Origin: Lelliottia nimipressuralis
GTDB taxonomy: Bacteria; Pseudomonadota; Gammaproteobacteria; Enterobacterales; Enterobacteriaceae
Assembly (NCBI RefSeq): GCF_004115925.1
Contig: NZ_SDDX01000011.1
Coordinates: 1-64,000 of the forward strand
Reading direction: 5' to 3'
DNA length: 64,000 nucleotides
The notes beneath the pieces were generated by a model. The model had not been told where the DNA came from. It made no database searches and saw only the letters and a program-made list of their open reading frames with translations. This document shows positions 22,773-33,511 of the stretch, piece by piece. The translations under genes were made by a program, and so were the position numbers. Numbering within the stretch: the stretch's first letter is position 1; each line of letters begins with the position of its first letter.

Positions 22773-23771
22773 ATGATACGTTTCGCAGTTATAGGCACGA
22801 ACTGGATCACGCGTCAGTTCGTCGACGCCGCCCATGAAACCGGCAAATTCAAACTCACCGCCGTCTATTCCCGCAGCCTTGAACAGGCGCAGACTTTTGC
22901 TAACGATTACCCTGTCGAGCATCTGTTTACCTCCCTTGAGGAGATGGCGCAGAGCGATGCCATTGACGCGGTGTATATCGCCAGCCCGAATTCGCTTCAC
23001 TCCCCGCAAACGCTGCAGCTCCTCGCCCACAAGAAACATGTGATTTGCGAGAAGCCACTGGCGTCCAATATTCAGGAAGTGGAAGCTGCCATTCAACTGG
23101 CGCGGGAAAACCAGGTGGTGCTGTTCGAAGCGTTTAAAACCGCCAGCCTGCCTAACTTCCTGCTGTTGCAGCAATCATTGCCGAAGCTTGGCAAAGTGCG
23201 CAAAGCCTTTATCAATTACTGCCAGTACTCCTCGCGCTACCAGCGCTATCTGGACGGCGAAAACCCTAATACCTTTAATCCGACCTTCTCGAACGGCTCG
23301 ATTATGGATATTGGCTTTTACTGTCTGGCCTCTGCGGTGGCCCTGTGGGGCGAGCCGCACGGCGTGATCGCGACCGCCAGCCTGCTCGACAGCGGTGTCG
23401 ATGCTCATGGCGTCGTGGTGCTGGATTACGGCGATTTCAGCGTCACGCTCCAGCACTCCAAAGTCAGTGATTCTGTGCTGCCTAGCGAGATTCAGGGCGA
23501 AAATGGCGCACTGGTGGTTGAGAAGATCTCGGAGTGTCAGAAAGTCAGCTTTATCCCGCGTGGCGGTAAGGCGCAGGAGCTGACGCAACCTCAGCATATT
23601 AACACTATGCTGTATGAGGCAGAGGTGTTCGCACGTCTGGTAGAGACCAATGAAGTGAACCACCCAGGGCTTGCCGTGAGCCGCACGACGGCGAAACTGC
23701 AGACCGAAATCCGCCGTCAAACCGGCGTGGTGTTCCCTGCGGATGATGTGAGCACGACAGCGCTCGCGTAA
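22773..23771 (+). CDS. ygjR: Gfo/Idh/MocA family oxidoreductase YgjR
   Basis: A 332-aa NAD(P)-dependent dehydrogenase-like protein. Residues 1-120 form a Rossmann fold that begins RFAVIGTNWIT, with a degenerate glycine motif, and contains the family signature HVICEKPLASN. The C-terminal alpha/beta domain follows, including FSNGSIMDIGFY. The substrate is unknown. The ribosome binding site is poor (CGGAG 13 bases upstream), suggesting modest expression. It lies ahead of the alx leader. Confidence 0.9.
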   Translation: MIRFAVIGTNWITRQFVDAAHETGKFKLTAVYSRSLEQAQTFANDYPVEHLFTSLEEMAQSDAIDAVYIASPNSLHSPQTLQLLAHKKHVICEKPLASNIQEVEAAIQLARENQVVLFEAFKTASLPNFLLLQQSLPKLGKVRKAFINYCQYSSRYQRYLDGENPNTFNPTFSNGSIMDIGFYCLASAVALWGEPHGVIATASLLDSGVDAHGVVVLDYGDFSVTLQHSKVSDSVLPSEIQGENGALVVEKISECQKVSFIPRGGKAQELTQPQHINTMLYEAEVFARLVETNEVNHPGLAVSRTTAKLQTEIRRQTGVVFPADDVSTTALA

Positions 23772-23836
23772 AGCTGTGTAATAGAATCGTTAAGGGCATT
23801 GACGAAAACCGTGTCCTGACATATTTTGTTACCTGC

Positions 23837-23985
23837 AAAGGGGAGTAACTTCATTGCCGGTGGGTCGTCATTACGATGCGTGCAATACCGCATCCGGTCG
23901 CCGGGCAACGAAAAAGAGTCACGAGATGTGTTCTTTTTGGTTGTAAGTGAGACCTTGCCGGAAGGCGAGGTCCCTGCATAAATAA
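23837..23985 (+). ncRNA. yybP-ykoY-type riboswitch (alx leader, PRE element)
   Basis: The segment opens with the conserved AAAGGGGAGTAAC and closes with the paired GACCTTGCC and GGCGAGGTC arms followed by CCTGCA, as in the alx leader of E. coli. This RNA senses Mn2+ and, in alx, also responds to alkaline pH through pausing and refolding. It sits between ygjR and alx and is followed by a hairpin with a T run. Confidence 0.88.
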
Positions 23986-23988
23986 CGC

Positions 23989-24026
23989 AACGGCTATCGT
24001 CTTCTGACGTTGGCCGTTTTTGTTTT
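23989..24026 (+). terminator. Regulatory terminator of the alx leader
   Basis: AACGGC at 23989-23994 pairs with GCCGTT at 24013-24018, with a further inner CGT/ACG pairing, and is followed by TTTTTGTTTTT. It lies between the riboswitch and the alx start and is the likely expression-platform terminator. Confidence 0.75.
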
Positions 24027-24045
24027 TATGGAAGGAAAAATCTCT

Positions 24046-25014
24046 ATGCACTCTGTCGGCACTCCAATGTTATGGGGCGGTTTCGCAGTCGTGGTGGTCA
24101 TCATGCTGGCGATCGACCTTTTTTTACAGGGCCGTCGCGGCGCACATGGCATGACCATGAAACAGGCCGCGGCCTGGTCGCTGGTGTGGGTAACGCTCTC
24201 TCTGCTGTTCTGCGCCGCGTTCTGGTGGTATCTGGCGTCAACGGAAGGCCGCGCGGTGGCCGACCCGCAGGCGCTGGCCTTCCTCACGGGCTATCTGATA
24301 GAAAAAGCCCTCGCCGTTGATAACGTCTTTGTCTGGCTGATGCTGTTCAGCTATTTTGCGGTGCCTGCTGCGTTGCAGCGTCGCGTGCTGGTCTACGGCG
24401 TGCTGGGCGCAATTATTCTGCGTACGGTGATGATCTTTGCCGGTAGCTGGCTGATTACGCAGTTCGAATGGCTGCTGTATGTCTTCGGCGCGTTCCTGCT
24501 CTTCACTGGTGTGAAAATGGCGCTGGCGAAAGAGGATGAAACGGGGATTGGCGAGAAGCCGCTGGTGAAATGGATCCGTGGGCATCTGCGCATGACCGAC
24601 ACCATCGACAACGAGCACTTCTTCGTGCGTAAGAACGGCCTGCTGTTTGCCACGCCGCTACTGCTGGTGCTGATTCTGGTTGAACTGAGCGACGTGATCT
24701 TCGCGGTCGACAGTATTCCGGCTATCTTCGCGGTGACCACCGACCCGTTCATCGTGTTGACGTCTAACCTGTTTGCGATCCTCGGTCTGCGTGCGATGTA
24801 CTTCCTGCTGGCCGGTGTGGCGGAGCGCTTCTCGATGCTGAAATACGGGCTGTCGATCATCCTGGTGTTTATCGGTATCAAGATGCTGATCGTCGATTTC
24901 TACCATATCCCGATCGCCGTCTCGCTGGGCGTGGTATTTGGTATTCTGGCGCTGACGCTGATCATTAACGCCTGGGTTAACCACCAGAACGATAAGAAAC
25001 AACAGGCGCAGTAA
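24046..25014 (+). CDS. alx: Alx, TerC family membrane protein (manganese/alkaline pH response)
   Basis: Alx is an inner-membrane TerC-family protein implicated in manganese export and induced by Mn2+ and high pH. The product is 322 aa from the ATG at 24046 after GGAAGG; an ATG twelve codons earlier lies in the terminator. There are about nine membrane segments. The two conserved acidic transport motifs are visible: [11 protein letters not shown] and [15 protein letters not shown]. In K-12 sstT follows; here ygjV does. Confidence 0.95.
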   Translation: MHSVGTPMLWGGFAVVVVIMLAIDLFLQGRRGAHGMTMKQAAAWSLVWVTLSLLFCAAFWWYLASTEGRAVADPQALAFLTGYLIEKALAVDNVFVWLMLFSYFAVPAALQRRVLVYGVLGAIILRTVMIFAGSWLITQFEWLLYVFGAFLLFTGVKMALAKEDETGIGEKPLVKWIRGHLRMTDTIDNEHFFVRKNGLLFATPLLLVLILVELSDVIFAVDSIPAIFAVTTDPFIVLTSNLFAILGLRAMYFLLAGVAERFSMLKYGLSIILVFIGIKMLIVDFYHIPIAVSLGVVFGILALTLIINAWVNHQNDKKQQAQ

Positions 25015-25024
25015 GTGCGCCCTC

Positions 25025-25050
25025 GCCCTTCCGTCAGCGGACGGAGGGGC
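25025..25050. terminator. Stem-loop at the convergent alx/ygjV ends
   Basis: An 11-bp stem with one G-U pair is formed by GCCCTTCCGTC and GACGGAGGGGC around a short AGCG loop. It overlaps the ygjV stop and is followed on the plus strand by a T-rich stretch. Confidence 0.6.
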
Positions 25051-25588
25051 TCTCTTCCTGCACCGCTTTTTCCACTTTAAACGGATCGATTCCCCGCCGC
25101 TGCATCCGCCAGAAGCGGATAATGTTCAGACCGTTCATCAGCAGAAAACTCCCCTCAATCAATGTTCCGCCAATCGAGCCCAGCCAGAAATTGTGGATCA
25201 CCCAACAGCAGGTGGAACACCAGATGACGCAGCGCATGGTCAGGCCTTTACAGCGAAACAGCGCCCAGGTGCTCACCAGCGTGCCGGCCACCGGCAGCAG
25301 TTCGATGGGGTGATGGAATTTCGCCAGCCCCAGTCCGGCGGTCAGGACGATAAATATCGCCATAACCCACAGGCTGCGCGTGCGCAGAGTGATGAGCGTT
25401 CGTACCGCATTGAGCATTGCGCTCGATCCGGCCGGAAACGCACCCATCAAAAAGAAATGCACGCCGATAATGGCGCTGTAGACCGAAAGCTGTTTTTTGA
25501 ATTTCCGCTCGTCGCGGTTGATGAAGGTGGTGATTCCCACCAGAAAGGCGATGACCCCAACGCCCTGGGCAAGCCAATACGTGGTCAT
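25034..25588 (-). CDS. ygjV: YgjV family inner-membrane protein
   Basis: A 184-aa integral membrane protein with about five to six hydrophobic segments, starting MTTYWLAQGVGVIAFLVG as in E. coli YgjV. Conserved features include TFINRDERKFKKQL and the WCSTCCWVIHNFWLGSIGGT segment. The start is at the ATG at 25588, after AGGAAATTTTC; an upstream frame adds nine residues and is not favoured. No function is established. It lies just downstream of the uxaA terminator. Confidence 0.9.
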   Translation of the reverse strand: MTTYWLAQGVGVIAFLVGITTFINRDERKFKKQLSVYSAIIGVHFFLMGAFPAGSSAMLNAVRTLITLRTRSLWVMAIFIVLTAGLGLAKFHHPIELLPVAGTLVSTWALFRCKGLTMRCVIWCSTCCWVIHNFWLGSIGGTLIEGSFLLMNGLNIIRFWRMQRRGIDPFKVEKAVQEESPSVR

Positions 25589-25613
25589 GAAAATTTCCTG
25601 TTCAGACAAAAAC

Positions 25614-25643
25614 AAACGGCGCCTCAGAGTGAAAGCGCCGTTT
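25614..25643 (-). terminator. Terminator of uxaCA
   Basis: AAACGGCGC and GCGCCGTTT form a 9-bp stem around a 12-nt loop, followed on the minus strand by TTTGTTTTTG. It lies 21 bp past the uxaA stop. Confidence 0.85.
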
Positions 25644-25664
25644 CTTATGCTAACGCTAATGGAC

Positions 25665-27152
25665 TTACAGCGTTACGCCGCTTTTGAAAATCGCCAGCTC
25701 GCGGAAATCGTTACGCTCATTGCAGGTCTGCTTGCCGTTGGCAAACTCCACGATGGTGTCGATAAACTCATTCAGCAGCTGCGGCATGGCTTTACCGTGA
25801 ATCAGCTGCCCGGCGTCAAAATCGATCCAGTGCTTTTTCTTCGCCGCCAGCTCGCTGTTGGTGGCAATTTTCACCGTTGGCACAAAACCGCCGTACGGCG
25901 TGCCGCGTCCGGTGCTGAACAGCACCATATGACAGCCCGCGCCCGCAAGCGCACTGGTCGCGACGGCGTCGTTCCCCGGCGCGCTGAGCAGATTCAGACC
26001 GTGCGTTTTCAGGCGTTCACCATAGCGCAGCACGTCCACAACCTGGCTGGCACCGGCTTTTTGCGTACAGCCGAGGGATTTCTCCTCGAGCGTGGTAATG
26101 CCGCCCGCTTTGTTGCCCGGTGATGGGTTTTCGTAAATCGGCTGATTGTGCGCGATGAAATACTGTTTGAAGTCGTTCACCATGGTGACGGTTTTTTCAA
26201 ACGTCGCTTCGTCGCGGCAGTGGCTCATCAGAATGCGTTCCGCGCCGAACATTTCCGGCACTTCGGTCAGCACGGTGGTCCCACCGTTGGTGATCATGTA
26301 ATCCGAGAAGCGGCCCAGCATCGGGTTGGCGGTGATGCCCGACAGACCATCGGAACCGCCGCACTCCAGACCGAACTTCAGCTCGCTCAGTTTGCCCGGC
26401 TCGCGCGTGTCGTGACGCATCACCTCATACAGCTGATGCAGCTGTTCGAGACCCGCCTCCACTTCGTCATCCTGATGCTGGCACACCATAAAGTGCACGC
26501 GCTCAGGATCGAAATCCCCCAGCGTTTCACGGAAGGCATCGACCTGGTTGTTTTCACATCCAAGGCCAATCACCAGCACCGCACCCGCATTCGGGTGGCG
26601 CACCATGTTTTGCAGCATGGTGCGGGTGTTAATGTGGTCGTCGCCCAGCTGCGAGCAGCCGTAGGTGTGGCTGAACAGGAACACGCCGTCGGTGCCTTCG
26701 GCATTGTTGGTCTCTTTCAGAAAACGATTCTGAATTTGACGCGCAATCCCATTTACGCAGCCGACGGTTGGCAGGATCCACAATTCGTTGCGGATCCCGA
26801 CTTCTCCGCTGGCCCGGCGGTAGATCTGAACATCGCGATCCTCCCCCTGCCCTTCTTCAGCCTGAAAATCAGGTTGATAGCTGTACTCGTCCAGATCGCT
26901 GAGATTGGTGCGGGTATTGTGGGAATGAATATGTTCACCCGGCGCAATATCCGCCAGCGCATGACCGATCGGCAAACCATACTTCACCACATTCTCGCCT
27001 TTCGCGATGGGGAACACGGCAAATTTATGCCCGCGAACAATCGCCTGACGCAGGGTGATGGTCTGGTTTTCCACGGTAACTTCCGCGCCTTCGGTCAGAT
27101 CCGCCAGCGCTACGGCAACGTTATCCAGCGAATGGATCTTGATGTATTGCAT
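25665..27152 (-). CDS. uxaA: Altronate dehydratase UxaA
   Basis: UxaA dehydrates D-altronate to 2-keto-3-deoxygluconate in galacturonate catabolism, using iron/manganese. The 495-aa protein has the small N-terminal SAF domain (residues 1-95) and the large GarD-like domain, with GLGCENNQVDAF, ECGGSDGLSGITANP and the CTQKAGASQVVDV region. It is the second gene of uxaCA, 17 bp after uxaC, and is followed by a terminator. Confidence 0.97.
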   Translation of the reverse strand: MQYIKIHSLDNVAVALADLTEGAEVTVENQTITLRQAIVRGHKFAVFPIAKGENVVKYGLPIGHALADIAPGEHIHSHNTRTNLSDLDEYSYQPDFQAEEGQGEDRDVQIYRRASGEVGIRNELWILPTVGCVNGIARQIQNRFLKETNNAEGTDGVFLFSHTYGCSQLGDDHINTRTMLQNMVRHPNAGAVLVIGLGCENNQVDAFRETLGDFDPERVHFMVCQHQDDEVEAGLEQLHQLYEVMRHDTREPGKLSELKFGLECGGSDGLSGITANPMLGRFSDYMITNGGTTVLTEVPEMFGAERILMSHCRDEATFEKTVTMVNDFKQYFIAHNQPIYENPSPGNKAGGITTLEEKSLGCTQKAGASQVVDVLRYGERLKTHGLNLLSAPGNDAVATSALAGAGCHMVLFSTGRGTPYGGFVPTVKIATNSELAAKKKHWIDFDAGQLIHGKAMPQLLNEFIDTIVEFANGKQTCNERNDFRELAIFKSGVTL

Positions 27153-27169
27153 ATCAACCTCAAACGGCC

Positions 27170-28594
<1,425 letters not shown>

Positions 28595-28801
28595 CTATAA
28601 CGAGAGCGTCAGAAAGCTATTGCTTATGTTCAGATGCTGCAAAGTTATCACACCAATTTCCAGAGACCGATGTTTTTTTCGTGAGTTAGATCAATAAACG
28701 TCGACAAATAAATTACCCCTAAAGGAGCAAACCCCGTCGTAACCCGCGCCACTCCTGGCTTTGTGTGGGGTGAATAATGACCCTACAAAGATTCACACTT
28801 T

Positions 28802-28839
28802 TGTGATGTCACTCACCTTTTAAAGTTGTATGACAAGTT
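28802..28839. promoter_or_regulatory. CRP site and ExuR-like operator before exuT
   Basis: TGTGA-TGTCAC-TCACC at 28802-28817 matches the CRP consensus in 9 of 10 core bases. Just downstream, AAAGTTGTATGACAAGTT at 28822-28839 is an imperfect palindrome resembling the ExuR operator (AATTGGTATACCAATT). A second related ACACCAATTT lies at about 28649-28658 on the uxaC side. The rest of the 28583-29062 gap shows no gene; a frame there that would extend ExuT at its N-terminus is not favoured. Confidence 0.65.
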
Positions 28840-29062
28840 ATCTTTTTGCCGTCGCAACATATAAGCCGACGGAATGCATTACCGGTGTGAAATCATCGGA
28901 ATTAGCGGTACGGATACCGACTTATGCACGATTACAACTGGCAAGGTTCGGGCCGTTCCGGGAGTCACTCCCGGTTACGCCCTCCCGTTACAAGACAGCT
29001 CCCGGCAACGGTCGAGATGTACCGTGCCCCGGCGCGGCAATACTATAACGATGAGGTTTTAC

Positions 29063-30361
29063 ATGCGTAAAATTAAAGGGTTACGTTGGTACATGATTGC
29101 ACTGGTGACGCTCGGCACCGTGCTGGGTTACCTGACGCGTAACACCATAGCGGCGGCTGCGCCAACGCTAATGGAAGAGCTGCACATCTCCACACAGCAG
29201 TATTCCTACATTATCGCGGCCTACTCCGCGGCTTATACCATCATGCAGCCAGTTGCGGGCTACCTTCTCGATATCCTCGGTACCAAAGTGGGCTACGCCT
29301 TCTTCGCCGTGACCTGGGCTATCTTCTGCGGCGCAACAGCGCTGGCAGGCAGCTGGGGTGGACTGGCACTGGCGCGTGGTGCGGTCGGTGCGGCAGAAGC
29401 GGCAATGATCCCTGCGGGTCTGAAAGCCAGCTCTGAGTGGTTCCCGGCAAAAGAGCGTTCTATCGCTGTAGGCTACTTCAACGTCGGTTCCTCTATCGGT
29501 GCGATGATTGCTCCGCCGCTGGTCGTGTGGGCGATTGTGATGCACAGCTGGCAGTTAGCGTTCATTATCTCCGGTGTGCTGAGCTTTGCCTGGGCGATGG
29601 CGTGGCTGATCTTCTACAAACACCCGCGCGATCAGAAGAAACTGTCTGACGAGGAACGCGACTACATCATTGGTGGTCAGGAATCCCATCACCAGACCAA
29701 CAACGGTAAAAAAATGTCCGTCTGGCAGATTCTGGGTACCCGTCAGTTCTGGGGTATCGCCCTGCCGCGCTTCCTGGCAGAACCGGCCTGGGGCACATTT
29801 AACGCCTGGATCCCGCTGTTCATGTTTAAAGTCTACGGCTTTAACCTGAAAGAAATCGCGATGTTCGCCTGGATGCCAATGCTGTTTGCTGACCTCGGCT
29901 GTATCGTCGGCGGCTACCTGCCACCGCTGTTCCAGCGTTGGTTCGGCGTGAACCTGATCGTGTCCCGCAAAATGGTGGTGACCATGGGCGCACTGCTGAT
30001 GATTGGCCCAGGTATGATCGGCTTGTTCACCAGCCCATACGTGGCAATTGGCCTGCTGTGTATCGGTGGTTTTGCGCACCAGTCTCTGTCTGGCGCACTG
30101 ATTACCCTCTCTTCTGACGTCTTTGGACGTAACGAAGTGGCGACCGCCAACGGCCTGACCGGCATGGCAGCCTGGACTGCGAGCACCCTGTTTGCTCTGG
30201 TGGTCGGTGCACTGGCTGACACCATCGGCTTCAGCCCGCTGTTCGCCGTGCTGGCTATCTTCGACCTGATGGGTGCAGTGGTGATCTGGACGGTGCTGAA
30301 GAACCAGTCTGCCGAGGAGCTACTCAATAGCTCGGTGGGTGGGCCCGCCGAACAAAGTTAG
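29063..30361 (+). CDS. exuT: Hexuronate transporter ExuT
   Basis: ExuT imports galacturonate and glucuronate by proton symport. It is a 432-aa MFS protein of the anion:cation symporter family with 12 membrane segments, starting MRKIKGLRWYMIALVTLG as in E. coli. The start at 29063 is six bases after GATGAGG. Features include GYLTRNTIAAAAPTL and the RGAVGAAEAAMIPAG segment of TM4-5. CRP and ExuR-like sites lie upstream and a strong terminator follows. Confidence 0.97.
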   Translation: MRKIKGLRWYMIALVTLGTVLGYLTRNTIAAAAPTLMEELHISTQQYSYIIAAYSAAYTIMQPVAGYLLDILGTKVGYAFFAVTWAIFCGATALAGSWGGLALARGAVGAAEAAMIPAGLKASSEWFPAKERSIAVGYFNVGSSIGAMIAPPLVVWAIVMHSWQLAFIISGVLSFAWAMAWLIFYKHPRDQKKLSDEERDYIIGGQESHHQTNNGKKMSVWQILGTRQFWGIALPRFLAEPAWGTFNAWIPLFMFKVYGFNLKEIAMFAWMPMLFADLGCIVGGYLPPLFQRWFGVNLIVSRKMVVTMGALLMIGPGMIGLFTSPYVAIGLLCIGGFAHQSLSGALITLSSDVFGRNEVATANGLTGMAAWTASTLFALVVGALADTIGFSPLFAVLAIFDLMGAVVIWTVLKNQSAEELLNSSVGGPAEQS

Positions 30362-30382
30362 GGTTTGATCTGAGATCAACTA

Positions 30383-30405
30383 AAGCCGCCTCCGGGCGGC
30401 TTTTT
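30383..30405 (+). terminator. Terminator of exuT
   Basis: AAGCCGCC-TCC-GGGCGGCTT followed by TTT. It separates exuT from exuR, which has its own promoter. Confidence 0.92.
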
Positions 30406-30478
30406 CATGGGGAAATCTGGAGACTGGCTCGCAAAAGTGGTATAACAAATCATCTGCCGTACCCTGCCTGGAGCGCAT

Positions 30479-31255
30479 ATGGAAATCACCGAATCACGTC
30501 GTTTGTATCAGCAACTTGCTGCCGAGCTGAAAGATCGCATCGAGCAAGGTGTCTATCTCGTCGGTGATAAACTGCCAGCCGAACGCTTTATTGCTGATGA
30601 AAAGAGCGTCAGCCGGACCGTGGTGCGTGAAGCGATCATCATGCTCGAGGTAGAAGGCTACGTTGAGGTGCGCAAAGGCTCCGGCATTCATGTGATTTCC
30701 AATCTGCCAAAACACTCCCCGGTGCCGGATGAAAGTCTGGAGTTCGCCAGCTACGGTCCGTTTGAACTGCTCCAGGCCCGTCAGCTGATCGAAAGCAACA
30801 TTGCGGAATTTGCCGCGACCCAGGTGACCAAGCAGGACATCATGAAACTGATGGAAATCCAGGACCAAGCGCGCAAAGAAAAATGTTTCCGTGATTCCGA
30901 ATGGGACCTGCAATTCCACGTTCAGGTGGCGCTGGCGACGCAAAATACCGCCCTCGCTGCAATCGTCGAAAAAATGTGGACTCAGCGCGTTCACAACCCG
31001 TACTGGAAGAAATTACACGATCACATTGATTCCCGTACCGTCGACAACTGGTGCGACGATCACGATCAGATCCTTAAAGCGCTGATTCGTAAAGACCCGC
31101 ATGCGGCGAAACTGGCGATGTGGCAGCATCTGGAAAACACCAAGCTGATGCTGTTCAACGAAACCAGCGACGACTTTGAATTTAACGCCGACCGCTATCT
31201 TTTTGCCGATAATCCGGTGGTTCATCTCGATACCGCAACCAGTCAGGCAAAATAG
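30479..31255 (+). CDS. exuR: Hexuronate regulon repressor ExuR
   Basis: ExuR is a FadR-subfamily GntR repressor of exuT, uxaCA and related genes, relieved by tagaturonate or fructuronate. The 258-aa protein has an N-terminal winged helix ([25 protein letters not shown]) and a helical FCD effector domain with conserved metal-binding residues in DLQFHVQVA and [12 protein letters not shown] precedes the ATG. A partial ExuR-like palindrome (GTGGTATAAC at 30437-30446) upstream hints at autoregulation. Confidence 0.96.
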   Translation: MEITESRRLYQQLAAELKDRIEQGVYLVGDKLPAERFIADEKSVSRTVVREAIIMLEVEGYVEVRKGSGIHVISNLPKHSPVPDESLEFASYGPFELLQARQLIESNIAEFAATQVTKQDIMKLMEIQDQARKEKCFRDSEWDLQFHVQVALATQNTALAAIVEKMWTQRVHNPYWKKLHDHIDSRTVDNWCDDHDQILKALIRKDPHAAKLAMWQHLENTKLMLFNETSDDFEFNADRYLFADNPVVHLDTATSQAK

Positions 31256-31603
31256 TTCCCCTTAACGCTGGCAGGCGCACCGTTGCGCCTTCCGGCTCGC
31301 TGTGAGTCAGTAAACATATATAGTGTCAGCCTGTGTAAATACCCTCGCGTCACTTCCTCTCCATAGGCCAAAATCATTTCCCCGGCCGATCGCAAAATCT
31401 GTGACGTATTACGTTGGGCTTTGTTACAATTGGATGCAAATTGCATTTTTTAGTTAGTGCTTGCTTACCTAGCCATTAAACAGGGATCAGTTCTGGCCAC
31501 CACAATGTGTCCGCGAGCGACCATAATGAAATCATAAACGATGTCGCTGAGCTGTTTACCCCGAATAACAGGCGAGACGTTAACCGATTTCCAGGAACAC
31601 TGA
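31256..31603. other. exuR-yqjA intergenic region
   Basis: A GC-rich hairpin (AGGCGCACCGTTGCGCCTT, about 31270-31288) follows exuR and may help end it. An AT-rich palindrome ATGCAAATTGCAT at about 31433-31445, with a T run, lies further down. The region should hold the yqjA promoter. In E. coli yqjA/mzrA is CpxR-activated, but I could not find a well-spaced GTAAA-N5-GTAAA here. No RNA or protein gene is apparent. Confidence 0.4.
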
Positions 31604-32266
31604 ATGGAACTTTTGACCCAATTACTGAACGCCTTATGGGCTCAGGATTTCGAAACCCTGGCCAATCCGTCCATGATAGGCATGCTCTATTTCGTCTTGT
31701 TTATGATTCTGTTCCTTGAGAACGGACTGCTTCCTGCCGCCTTTCTGCCGGGTGATAGCCTTCTGGTGCTGGTCGGCGTGTTATGCGCTAAAGGGGCCAT
31801 GGCATTTCCGCAGACGGTGTTACTGCTCACTATCGCTGCCAGCCTTGGCTGCTGGCTGAGCTACATTCAGGGACGCTGGCTTGGTAATACGCGGATCGTT
31901 CAGAACTGGCTATCTCATCTTCCGGCCCACTATCACCAGCGCGCACACCATCTGTTCCACAAGCATGGCCTCTCCGCGCTGCTGATTGCGCGCTTCATCG
32001 CTTTCGTCCGTACCCTGTTGCCAACCATCGCGGGGCTTTCTGGCCTGAGCAGCACTCGTTTCCAGTTCTTCAACTGGATGAGCGGCCTGCTGTGGGTGCT
32101 GATTCTGACGACCCTCGGCTACCTGCTGGGCAAAACGCCGGTGTTCCTGAAATATGAAGATCAGCTGATGTCCTGCCTGATGCTGCTGCCGGTGGTGCTG
32201 CTGGTCTTTGGTCTGCTCGGTTCGGTATACGTGCTGCTGAAGAAAAAATACGGGGCCAGGGATTAA
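31604..32266 (+). CDS. yqjA: DedA family membrane protein YqjA
   Basis: A 220-aa inner-membrane protein of the DedA/SNARE-associated family, needed with YghB in E. coli for normal division, proton-motive force and drug and alkaline-pH resistance. The signature [22 protein letters not shown] and the cytoplasmic loop [16 protein letters not shown], with its conserved arginines, are present. GGAACACTGA precedes the ATG. It is cotranscribed with mzrA, whose ATG follows one base after its stop. Confidence 0.95.
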   Translation: MELLTQLLNALWAQDFETLANPSMIGMLYFVLFMILFLENGLLPAAFLPGDSLLVLVGVLCAKGAMAFPQTVLLLTIAASLGCWLSYIQGRWLGNTRIVQNWLSHLPAHYHQRAHHLFHKHGLSALLIARFIAFVRTLLPTIAGLSGLSSTRFQFFNWMSGLLWVLILTTLGYLLGKTPVFLKYEDQLMSCLMLLPVVLLVFGLLGSVYVLLKKKYGARD

Positions 32267-32267
32267 T

Positions 32268-32651
32268 ATGGTCATCTCGCCGCATTCCCTGCGCCGGTTG
32301 TCCTACGCCCTGATCGCGCTGATGATCCTCAGCGCGATGGTGCTTATCTGGACGGCGGTTCAGCATCAGGAATCGACGCTGGCCATTCGCCCGATGAACC
32401 AGGGTGCCAGTGTGCCGGACGGTTTTTCTGTCTGGCACCACCTTGATGCCAACGGAATTCGTTTTAAAAGCATTACGCCGCAGGACGACGTTTTGCTGAT
32501 TAAGTTTGACTCCAGCGCTCAAAGCGCCGCCGCGAAAGAGGTGCTCGACCGCTCCCTGCCGCGGGGTTATATCGTTGCACTGCAGGACGATGAGAGTCAG
32601 ACTGCATTGTGGTTAACGCGCCTGCGAGACACCTCGCACCGGTTTGGATAA
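32268..32651 (+). CDS. mzrA: EnvZ/OmpR modulator MzrA
   Basis: MzrA (YqjB) is a 127-aa single-pass inner-membrane protein that binds EnvZ and links the CpxAR envelope-stress response to OmpR. The N-terminal membrane segment is at about 11-31 and the rest is periplasmic. Length and the ending RDTSHRFG fit the family. It directly follows yqjA, with one base between stop and start. Confidence 0.93.
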   Translation: MVISPHSLRRLSYALIALMILSAMVLIWTAVQHQESTLAIRPMNQGASVPDGFSVWHHLDANGIRFKSITPQDDVLLIKFDSSAQSAAAKEVLDRSLPRGYIVALQDDESQTALWLTRLRDTSHRFG

Positions 32652-32805
32652 TTACCAGGATTCTGAATCTTTTCACTCACTTTGGTGATAACCCCGTTTA
32701 CTTACTATGCTTAAGTACGCGGAGCACCCCTCAGATGTTCTCCGCATGACACTGGAAACGCGGCATACTCTTCGGACTGCCGTAACACAATGGAAGGTTT
32801 CTACA

Positions 32806-33174
32806 ATGAAATACCGCATCACTCTGGCTTTGGCCCTTTTGTCTTTGAGCACCGCGTCCTTTGCGAACACTCTCTGTCAGGAGAAAGAAAAGGACATCCA
32901 GCGCGAAATCAGTTATGCCGAAAAGCATAACAACCAGCACCGTATCGACGGTCTGAAAAAAGCGCTGAGCGAAGTGAAAGCCAACTGCTCGGATAGCAAG
33001 CTGCGTGCCGATCACCAAAAGAAAATCGCTGAACAGAAGGACGAGATTGCTGAACGCCGTCAAGACCTGAAAGAAGCGAAAGAGAAAGGGGATGCGGAGA
33101 AGATTGCTAAGCGTGAAGATAAGCTGAAAGAGGCCGAGGAAGAACTGAAAGCCCTGGAAGCTCGCGATTATTGA
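32806..33174 (+). CDS. yqjC: DUF1090 periplasmic protein YqjC
   Basis: A 122-aa exported protein: a signal peptide at residues 1-20 (ending ASFA before NTLCQ), then a highly charged helical coiled coil with many Lys and Glu. Two cysteines (TLCQ, NCSD) may pair. The start at 32806 follows GGAAGG and equals E. coli YqjC in length; a longer frame from 32707 would bury the signal peptide. First of the yqjCDEK group; no biochemical role is known. Confidence 0.93.
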   Translation: MKYRITLALALLSLSTASFANTLCQEKEKDIQREISYAEKHNNQHRIDGLKKALSEVKANCSDSKLRADHQKKIAEQKDEIAERRQDLKEAKEKGDAEKIAKREDKLKEAEEELKALEARDY

Positions 33175-33203
33175 GTTAACGGAAATCTCAACAGGAGAAA
33201 ATC

Positions 33204-33509
33204 ATGTCTAAAGATACTACTTCAGAACATCTGCGCGCTGAGTTGAAATCCCTGGCGGATACCCTGGAAGAGGTACTGAACTCTTCAACGGACAAATCCA
33301 AAGAAGAGCTGAGCAAGCTGCGCTCTAAAGCGGAAAGCGCGCTGAAAGAGAGCCGTCATCGCCTGGGTGAAACCGGTGATGCGCTGGCTAAACAGACTCG
33401 TGAAGCCGCTGCGAAGGCTGACGAGTATGTGCGCGATAACCCATGGACCGGCGTAGGTATCGGCGCCGCGGTGGGCGTGGTTCTGGGCGTTCTGCTGACG
33501 CGTCGTTAA
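33204..33509 (+). CDS. yqjD: DUF883 ribosome-associated membrane-anchored protein YqjD
   Basis: A 101-aa tail-anchored inner-membrane protein of the YqjD/ElaB/YgaM family. The soluble N-terminal helix (residues 1-75) ends in DNPWTGVGIGAAVG, then a glycine-rich membrane anchor and a TRR tail. E. coli YqjD binds stationary-phase ribosomes and brings them to the membrane. AGGAGAAAATC precedes the ATG. It is followed after two bases by yqjE. Confidence 0.94.
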   Translation: MSKDTTSEHLRAELKSLADTLEEVLNSSTDKSKEELSKLRSKAESALKESRHRLGETGDALAKQTREAAAKADEYVRDNPWTGVGIGAAVGVVLGVLLTRR

Positions 33510-33511
33510 TC

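Noticed and set aside
28830..29062. N-terminal extension or separate small gene before exuT
   Set aside because: It overlaps the ExuR-like operator and the protein from 29063 has the exact family start, length and ribosome binding site.
31313..31340. CpxR box before yqjA
   Set aside because: Two GTAAA elements are present, but they are not five bases apart.
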